A stretch of 27,015 nucleotides of DNA from Powellomyces hirtus (taxonomy: Eukaryota > Chytridiomycota > Chytridiomycetes > Spizellomycetales > Powellomycetaceae), in contig JAHLKG010000047.1 in NCBI GenBank assembly GCA_025526995.1, positions 1 to 27,015 of the forward strand. Reading direction: 5' to 3'. The translations under genes were made by a program, and so were the position numbers. The notes beneath the pieces are model-generated. The model did not search any database, was not told the DNA's origin, and worked only from the letters and a program-made list of their open reading frames with translations. This document shows positions 19,682 through 27,015 of the stretch, in pieces (the stretch's first letter is position 1; each line of letters opens with the position of its first letter).

Positions 19682-20639
19682 ATGACTGCAAGAGAAACTG
19701 CAGAGATTGTGATTGGATACGTGGCACTGGTGCTATGGAGTTTCCAGCTACTTCCTCAAGGTACGGTAAGACGAAGAGCAGTGCTCAGACCAGCACTTTG
19801 ACACCCTCCTTTTGCAGCATGGAAAAACTTCCGCTCTGGGAGCGCTGTTGGTCTTAGTGTATTGATGATGGCTTTATGGGCCATTTGGACACCCTTCTTT
19901 GGCGGCTATGCCATATACAGCGACTTGGCGGTCCCTCTCCTTGTTCAACCCAATCTATTCGGCTTTTTCGCAACAATTTGTTTCGTTCAGTGCATTTATT
20001 ATGGCACCAAATCGAATTGTGAAAAGAGAAGACCAGCTAGAGCTATATATGCGTTACTTCTCCTTGCCGTTTGCCTCGCTGTGCTGGGCGCCTTAGAAAC
20101 TGGTTTGTATTTCGCAACAAAAAAGGTAAATGCTTCCTCTTCACGTATGTCCTGTATAGCTTGTCATCTGTCTCACATTGTATTGTACCTTGTATAGGCT
20201 TCAGAGTCATCTTGGCCAAATGTCACATTTGCTCTTGGTGTATTGCCGACAATTTTGATCGTCCTGGGATTCGTTCCAATGTACTATGAGATCTTCAGTA
20301 CGTGCTCTAGAAACATCTTCATTGGCAGCACATTCGCCAAATGACGCGAAATTCTTTGCAGAGACAAGTATAGTGGATGGACTGTCTGAACCTTTCTTGA
20401 TCATGGATACTTTGGGAGGAATTCTATCAGTGTTAGCATTAGGACTGCGGCCCCCTCCATTCGACTGGTTGAACGCCGGCAGTTACGCTGCCGTTGCGAT
20501 ACTGGACTTGGGAATACTGGCACTGATCCGATGGTACAAGTGGACTGGTAAAGCGAAACCGGTAAATTCCGAAACACCAGCGATGTCAACCTCTCAGCTT
20601 GAAAGCGCTTTCCGATCCAAGGAAAGTTCTCCCGTCTGA
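19682..20639 (+). CDS. PQ-loop repeat multi-pass membrane protein
   Basis: Four exons, 19682-19760, 19818-20125, 20198-20297 and 20362-20639, encode 254 aa with consistent phases. The protein has about seven hydrophobic segments. The first helix ends in the PQ motif: VLWSFQLLPQAWKNFRSGSA, P25-Q26, split by intron 1. The second half carries a degenerate equivalent, LGFVPMYYEIF, where Gln is Met. PQ-loop proteins are small seven-helix transporters; characterised members include lysosomal/vacuolar cystine and cationic amino acid exporters, and the fold is shared with SWEET sugar transporters. The fungal proteins resembling this sequence are mostly uncharacterised, so the substrate is unknown. 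The C-terminal tail is hydrophilic, Ser/Lys-rich and probably cytosolic. The start is the first ATG in frame with the helix preceding LLPQ. Confidence 0.88.
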
Positions 20640-21640
20640 TGGAATGACGTAGGGGAATGGCAGTATAGCTACTCGTCGATGATCCATCAGCAAGACCTAC
20701 TGTCCGCTTTGCATATTGTTCTGGCGTATCTGTAACTTCACATGTTAGATAGCAGGATTGTAAATCTAGTCACGGTACACACACATATTTAATATTTGGA
20801 CCTTTGCATTTTCACGGAAGCTTCTTCCCGAGATAAATGACTTTGTACGGATCCCCGAGCCCAAGCACAGCCGCGGACTTTCGTGGCAGAAGCGTATGTC
20901 GTCCACTGTGGGACTCTTCACAGTGAATTTAGTCACTCGGCAGGGGCCCAATGAAAGATCGGCGAGGGGCCGCCCGAGTGACCACATGCGACTATGTCGG
21001 GAAACGATGTGGATCAATTAACGCGCGCTGTCGATGAACGCTGAGAAGCAGCCAGGAGTAGAAAGCTGTAGGAAAATGGAACAAGAACTACACGGCACGT
21101 GGAGTGCTGCACGGAGGACTGCCAGCTTCATATGCTCTATGTCCATGGCAGCTTGACAGACCAGATTTTGAATACTCCCCGTGCCCATCAGCTATCTCCC
21201 CGCATGTTTTCTCTTTCGCAAACCCGCAGCCAATCGAATAGTCATAGTTCCGCATGCTAATAACGTTGAAGCCCTCGTTGCCTGGATATTCAGGAAACTT
21301 CCCTCAACTGTCGTGAGCCGACTCGGATAGACCCACTCGCACCCCGGCAATCTCAAGCGATGGGCACATCTACCCTTCGCTGGACTCGTCGTTGGGTACG
21401 GAGTCCTATCACTGATAGGAAACAGTTTATTACGCCTACCAGCAATGGAGCATCAGGAACGGCCGCAGGTGAAACGCGCCGTCGCGTTCGAGCGTCCTCC
21501 CGTTGTTTGTTCGCTTTTGCAATTGACATTGTGGTAACTGTCCCCTCAAATCACTCGGTCGGTCAACCCCGACTTCCAACTGTCCAATCCTTAGTACAAA
21601 AACACCAGACTTCGGACATTGATAACACACTTTGCCGACA
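20640..21640. other. Intergenic region of about 1 kb, no gene seen
   Basis: No defensible coding signal. An ATG frame at 21360-21656 gives a basic, low-information protein with no motif and overlaps the presumed leader of the next gene. A CCAAT pentamer lies at 21230-21234, about 400 nt upstream of that gene's ATG. Confidence 0.5.
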
Positions 21641-22795
21641 ATGGGATTCAGAATAAGAGGGCTCGTGCGGCGTCCCCTCCCCGCAACCAACGCTTTGTTC
21701 CTTCTTGTCGTCCTTCTCTCCCTCCTCGTCCTGTTAGCCGACTTCTCCCGTGCTTCCGCACGGTTAGTTCACAGATCATGCTGCTCCCCGACTCAGCTCT
21801 CCACTCTTGCCTCTCTATCAGCGAAACAAAACCTCACTGTCACTGGTTCAACGCTTAGTCCATTCATGGTTCCCCGAGTGTCTGGTACCGCTAACAACAC
21901 ACTTGTGCAACAGCACATTATATCGACGTTCACGGCGTTGGGTTGGCATGTGGATCAAGATCCGTTCGAAGACAACACTCCGATTGGAAGAATAAAGTTT
22001 AACAACATCATTGTAACGAAAAACATCAATGCTGCGCGCAAACTTGTGCTGGCCGCACACTTTGACTCGAAGTATTTCAAAGATCAAGAGTTCATCGGCG
22101 CTACAGATTCAGCTGTCCCATGCGCAATACTTGTCGACATAGCGACCACTCTAAATCCTTACCTCGACACGTACTTGGATCCATCGCTCACCATTCAGAT
22201 GATATTCTTTGACGGCGAAGAAGCCTTCAATACGTGGACGTTGACGGACTCCCTCTACGGCTCGCGGCACCTTGCGGAAAAGTGGGCGGCTACTTATGTC
22301 TCAGGCTACCGCCCTTCTTCATCTAAGATTGGAGATTCGTCGGGCTCCTCATCTCATAGCATTCTGAGCACTATCGATGTCTTTGTACTGCTGGATCTAC
22401 TCGGCTCTCGAGCCAGTCCAGGCGGAAAGCCCGCTCAGATCTACAACACTCATCCAGAGACAGCTCATCATTGGCAATCGCTAGTAGAAATTCAGCAATC
22501 GTTAGCGAAATCCTCAGTTGTCTCGGCCGGGCTTGTAGGGCAAATGACGGAGACTGGAGACAACGGCTATCTAATGGCTAGCTCTGGATGGCAGTCGAAT
22601 CACGCCATTGATGACGACCATAGACCCTTCCAACAAAGAGGCGTGCCTATCGTGCACATCATCCCTCAACAGTTCCCTACCGTCTGGCATACTGTCGATG
22701 ATAACGCCGACGCGATCGATCCTGAGATTGTCCACGATTTTGCACTTATTTTCCGTGTCTTTGTCGCTCAATATCTGGGTCTCAATGTCTTTTAG
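21641..22795 (+). CDS. Glutaminyl-peptide cyclotransferase (glutaminyl cyclase), membrane-anchored
   Basis: An intronless 384-aa frame. The enzyme cyclises N-terminal glutamine (or glutamate) to pyroglutamate on secretory proteins and belongs to the single-zinc, M28-aminopeptidase-like fold. A basic N-terminus followed by a hydrophobic helix (about residues 17-34, LFLLVVLLSLLVLLAD) suggests a signal anchor in the ER/Golgi, as in the Golgi isoenzyme. The expected residues are visible: AAHFDSKY, zinc ligand D156 in GATDSAVPCA, catalytic and zinc glutamates E193/E194 in FFDGEEAF, D252 in LLDLLGSR, the aspartates 324-326 in AIDDDHRPF, H339 in IVHIIP, and zinc ligand H350 in WHTVDDNAD. The ATG at 21641 begins just before the signal anchor; the frame upstream has only non-ATG starts. 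It is the only intronless gene of size in the window, while its neighbours average several introns. Confidence 0.94.
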   Translation: MGFRIRGLVRRPLPATNALFLLVVLLSLLVLLADFSRASARLVHRSCCSPTQLSTLASLSAKQNLTVTGSTLSPFMVPRVSGTANNTLVQQHIISTFTALGWHVDQDPFEDNTPIGRIKFNNIIVTKNINAARKLVLAAHFDSKYFKDQEFIGATDSAVPCAILVDIATTLNPYLDTYLDPSLTIQMIFFDGEEAFNTWTLTDSLYGSRHLAEKWAATYVSGYRPSSSKIGDSSGSSSHSILSTIDVFVLLDLLGSRASPGGKPAQIYNTHPETAHHWQSLVEIQQSLAKSSVVSAGLVGQMTETGDNGYLMASSGWQSNHAIDDDHRPFQQRGVPIVHIIPQQFPTVWHTVDDNADAIDPEIVHDFALIFRVFVAQYLGLNVF

Positions 22796-23084
22796 ATCAA
22801 TCTGAAGGCATTTGCGGGACATCGCATCAGCCTTGTCAAACTCACATGATGTATAAATTAAGCATAGTTCTCAATGTAATATTTTCACCCTTCACTTGTC
22901 ACATATGACCTCCATTCAGCAGTAGAGCACGGCTGCTCTTCCAGCAAGCACCAGAACAGATTGATGACAGGACTGACAGGAGCGCGGCTTACGGCATCAT
23001 TGATCGACCCTCCGATCCCGTGAATTAACCGGGAGAGGTCAAACTGTCTGACCAAACGGTTCGCAGACGATCGCTTTCACAGCA
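22796..23084. other. Short intergenic spacer
   Basis: These 289 nt lie between the glutaminyl cyclase stop and the coiled-coil gene ATG and must hold the terminator of one and the promoter of the other. I see no distinct motif beyond AT-rich sequence around 22850-22890. Confidence 0.5.
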
Positions 23085-26000
23085 ATGTCTTTTAGCTGGA
23101 ATGATATTGATGAGCGCCAAAGGAACAAAAATGAGAAAGAGCGACAACTCAAAGAGTATTTAAAAGCTCAACATGAGGAGACCAAGGAAAGGTATACATC
23201 ATGAACCCGGACGAAACAACCACGAAACTGATGCATCTTGATCAGGAAGTTGCGACAACGGATAGATGACTTACAAGAAAGCCGCCGCATGTATGGGTTA
23301 GCTGGTCCACCTGTAAGACAAAAAAATCTTTCCAGCGTCTGAGTATATTCGATGCATTACTAAAATAATTTTCATGGCAGTGGGCGCAGGGTAGGGAATC
23401 TTCCAATGAGGGACAAAAAATGGACCAACCTGGCTCTGTTTCCTCCCTCGCTGCACTTGCGCCTCGCGCTGGACCGAGTGTCTCACCAATCAAAGGCTCC
23501 ACAACACCACTGCCGTCGCTCCCACCGGCACCTCCATCTACCTCTGCTGTCTCATTCCCTATACTGACCGAAACCACTAACAATCGCGGTAATGATTTGG
23601 AAGCACAACTTGCACATGAACGGCGAGCTCGAACAAAATTGGAGCTTGAAGTGCAAGCAGGCAAGAATGCTCTGGCAACCATGGCCGCCAAGATAGAGCA
23701 ATTGACAAGCTCCATCTCTGCGTGTCAGATCTCATTCCGCGATACATCACTTGTTGCTAACGAAGCCGATCGGCGCATTCGAGAGGTCGAGCAATCAATG
23801 GAGGCAAAATTGAACTGGAACGCATCCAACATTCGTCAAATGATCGCAGATGTCGCTGGACGGCATCAGCGGCAGGATGGACAAACCCGAGAAGATGAGA
23901 CAGAGCGATATCACCACGTCATGGAGCAAGTCGCAAATCTCAAGTATCAACTTGAGTCGCTACAAATGCATACCACGGAAAATGGTGAGAACTTGCGTAT
24001 TAAAGCGCAAGATCTTCATCACGAATCGCGGATAGGAGTCGATGCCATGCGAATTGCAAAAGCACACGATACGGCGATTGGAGGACTGCATGCCACGGTC
24101 GAAACTCATATCGCTGCGCTTGAACGCCGGCTAGATGCGGCGTTTAGGGACGTTACAAGCAAAGTGGATGCTGAAGCCCGAAGTCGGGAACAAGCAATCG
24201 AAGCCCACTGGTCAAAGATATGTGCAATCACGTCGCGACACGAAAGGCAGGAGCACGAGACTGCAGATAGAATCGAATCGCTGCGGTCTGCCTTGACCGA
24301 AGTCGGCGATATAGACAGGGACGAAAGCAGGAAGGCTATTCAGGGGCAAACAGAGCATTTGAAATCTTTGGAGCGGGGGTTGGCTGGTACAATTGACAAG
24401 CTTGGAGATCGAATTCTCAGCCTGGAATCTAAGGGTACAGCTGAAGCCGCGGCGCGGGTGGCCGCGCATGATCAAATACGCTCCGACAGCTCGCAAGCTA
24501 TTGCGGAGGTAGAAGGCAATCTTCGAATTCTGATCGGGAATCTCCGACAGCAGAGTACAGAGACTCGTCAGTCGCAGAGCGCGGCCATAAGCACAATCAC
24601 TGAATCAGTTCGAAAAATGGAAATCAAACTCCAGAATCGCACAGAGGCTTTAGAGCAAGTTATGCGAGCGGAGATCAGTCAGCGGGTAGAGGCTGGAGTT
24701 GCTCTCGAAGGACTTTTCGCTGATCAGCAGTCTTGCTTGAACTTACTAGAAAAGAAAGTCTCGGAGCAGCTGCGAAAGGATCGTCTCGAGATTGAAGAGA
24801 AGATCATCTCCGTTAAAGCTGAATCGGTGAAGTCGTGCGACAGTGCATGTGCTTCCAAAAATCGCGCCTTGGAAGATCAGGAAGCACAGCTTGCAGCATT
24901 GATGACTCGGCTTCACAATCTGGAGACTACTTTCAATGCTGAGGCTCAGTTTGCCCAGGAGAGTGTCATGAGAAACAAGGAGTTTGTTTTGAGTAGCATC
25001 AATGATTTGAGCGGAAGCATCGACAGCGGTCTGAGACAGCTCCGACTGGAGATGAGTCAGAACAAAGAAGCTAGCGAAGCGGCCAGCGAAGCTTTCAGCA
25101 AGGACATCCGAGAAAAGATCCACTCAAAAACACTCATGTTGGATCAAACCCTCAGAGCATTCAAAGTGGACCTGGATAATCGAATTACGAAAAACGAGCT
25201 CGATGTCTTGTCAAAACAGCTTCAAACCGAGAGTCAGGCGATGCGAGCGCAGATTGCCGAGATTGAGGGTAAAAATTCGCATATCACGATGGATTTGCCA
25301 CAGGAGTCGCAGCCCACACCGCACGCGGAGTTCGTCAAAGTCACCAAAGGAATGGCCGCTCAAATTGAAGCCATCACACAAGCCCATGCGAAGGTGCGCA
25401 TTGAGCAAATGGAACGGAATAACCTTCTTGATCAAACGGTCGCAGATATGCACGAGACATTCGTGGATCTTCATAAACGACAGGTGGACATTCTCACGCA
25501 TACCAGCACACTACAAGGATCCATCCGCGATGCTGCCACTCGCGTCCATCTGACAGATATGCAGACCACAATCAATGGCAGCATAAACTCTGTCGCCGCG
25601 CAACTACGAGAGACCTTCAGCGAACGTGTAACTGCTACGCAAAAGTTGATAGAGGACCTGCAAACGCAGCACGACCACAGCTGTAGAGTCGAAGCACGAA
25701 ATCGTATTGAGGTGCAAACCACTCTTTCCAAAGCGCAACGCGATCAGGAGGCAAGATACCGAGAGGCGGTTGCATCCGTGTCAGCCATAAGAGATTCACT
25801 CTCCCATGATATGGCTACTCAGATTCGAGATCTTCGCTCCAATTTCGATGTGCTGGTTGGTCACCTTACGACCAAGGTGAACGATTCCAGTGGTCTATGT
25901 AGAGAGCGCACGCAGGAGTTGCGAGATGGCATGAATCGCTTAAGGCAGGATATCATGCTCATTGGAAGCGAACAAATGTACCTTAATACTATCAGCAATG

Positions 26001-26758
26001 CATTGCCAGCAGATATCGGCCCGAAGGATAGCAATGCGAAAAATAAAGAACCCGTGCGCGAAGATACGATGGAGGCAAAAGAGAAATCGAAAGCGCATGA
26101 AAATTTCAACACGTTTTCGACAGCGGCAGACGACAATGTGAATGGCATGCAGCAGACGAAGGGGGGAAGCGAAAAGGCGTCTCAAATCGCCCCAGCATTT
26201 TCCTCGATGCCTCTTCAAACCAATATCCGGGCCCCTCCGTCTGAGAAGATCAATCCAGTAGGACATCATGCTGCCATTACCACGATAGAAGCCCCTATTA
26301 CCCTCTCGGAAAAAGGTTCCACGACATCCGTGCGCGGTCAGCCACCTACAGTGGTAACCACAACAGTTGTTTCAGGAAACTCACAACACAGCAGCAGTAC
26401 TGCATTGGCAAGTGACGAGGAAGGGAAAGCGGCTGCATCTGCTACATCCGCACTCGCTCCCGGTACTTTCTTCAAACCACCACACCTTGCGACACCGTCC
26501 ACAATTTCGCCCAAAGAATCAGAGCCCCAGACGCAAACCCGTGATAGTACTCAAGACTCCAAGATGCAGACCGGGGCGGCCTCTCAGGCGACGAATGCAC
26601 CCAAACCAAGCCCACTAGTGAACGGAAGCGGTGGAACCGACTCGAAGGAACCTGGGAAATCGAGCACCCACAAGGAAGATCTGGAACGGCTCGCAGATGC
26701 CGCGATGCAGAGCCTGTCATTCCAAGTACGGCCGCCTAATTCAAATAACAATACATAA
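23085..26758 (+). CDS. Long coiled-coil protein of unknown function
   Basis: Three exons, 23085-23191, 23246-23312 and 23381-26758, encode 1183 aa. The short N-terminal exons read MSFSWNDIDERQRNKNEKER, then KLRQRIDDLQESRRMYGLAG, and splice in phase to the large exon. The ATG is chosen because it opens this charged helical N-terminus. A Pro/Ser-rich linker of about 50 residues follows. Next come roughly 750 residues of Glu/Gln/Lys/Ala/Ser-rich heptad-like sequence with few prolines, for example AEISQRVEAGVALEGLF and LRKDRLEIEEKIISVKAE: an extended coiled coil. The last 270 or so residues are disordered, Ser/Thr/Pro-rich, and end in a short helical DLERLADAAMQSLSFQV. No enzymatic or ATPase motif is seen. 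A cytoskeletal, centrosomal or basal-body scaffold is possible, and the RRVEA-like spacing loosely recalls SF-assemblin-type fibre proteins, but I cannot assign a family. Confidence 0.85.
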
Positions 26759-27015
26759 ACTGTGACGAGTGTAGGGGACCAAACTCAAGTGACGTTTTCC
26801 CGGGGGCAGAATGAATTGATTTCATGTTTCAACAGAAACCGCTTGCCTACTTTCCTGCAACCCCGCATGACGTCCCAGCTTTGATAGTCCTCCCAATTAT
26901 ATCCTGTCGCCGCCTAAAATCCTCTCCTCGGGTGAGCGGCGGCACTCCACTCCATTCTTTATGGTCAGAGAAAGTTTCCCAGCCTGATCGGTGGTAGTCT
27001 TCTTCACGCGGGACA
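26759..27015. other. 3' flank of the coiled-coil gene, nothing else seen
   Basis: These 257 nt reach the window edge. I see no coding frame, RNA gene or clear polyadenylation hexamer. Confidence 0.5.

Noticed and set aside
21360..21656. 98-codon + strand ORF before the glutaminyl cyclase
   Set aside because: Basic, low-information composition without motifs; it overlaps the cyclase start in another frame and is better explained as leader sequence.

Overview
The window is nuclear DNA of a eukaryote. Coding regions are interrupted by short GT-AG introns, mostly 54-121 nt and several exactly 64 nt, and the reading phase is preserved across every join I made. The gene set (pyruvate kinase, alkyltransferase-like protein, Cid1-type nucleotidyltransferase, F-box/WD40 protein, PQ-loop protein, glutaminyl cyclase) and the compact spacing suggest a fungus. 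A Rap1GAP-type domain plus many small introns make an early-diverging (zoosporic/chytrid-like) fungus my best guess. That placement is inference.

Layout: 1-256 is the 3' end of an unrecognised + strand gene. 1247-3360 is pyruvate kinase (8 exons, one frameshift). 3387-3667 is an extreme poly(A)-to-poly(C) tract, followed by the last two exons of an unrecognised + strand gene whose 5' part is absent (3665-4004). 4583-5014 is an alkyltransferase-like DNA repair protein. 5015-6777 is mostly without recognisable genes, with one weak minus-strand candidate exon. 6778-11686 is a 13-exon gene joining an N-terminal LIM domain to a Rap1GAP-type catalytic domain. 12608-16816 is a Cid1-like terminal nucleotidyltransferase with a very long disordered tail (one frameshift). 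17051-17592 holds a 134-bp tandem repeat, an intact tRNA-Lys(CUU) on the minus strand, and three decaying tRNA copies beside it. 17761-19324 (minus) is an F-box/seven-WD40 protein (one frameshift), divergent from a four-exon PQ-loop membrane protein at 19682-20639. 21641-22795 is an intronless glutaminyl-peptide cyclotransferase. 23085-26758 is a long coiled-coil protein.

These look like independent single-copy housekeeping and regulatory genes, not an operon or a pathway cluster. The most notable biology is the LIM + RapGAP architecture, since the familiar fungal pairing is LIM + RhoGAP. The most notable sequence-quality signal is that three conserved genes each carry exactly one small indel at a short homopolymer or dinucleotide run, and that the A/C tract coincides with a gene missing its 5' end. 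Together these point to uncorrected assembly errors rather than a cluster of pseudogenes. I saw no phage, plasmid, CRISPR or recognisable transposon.
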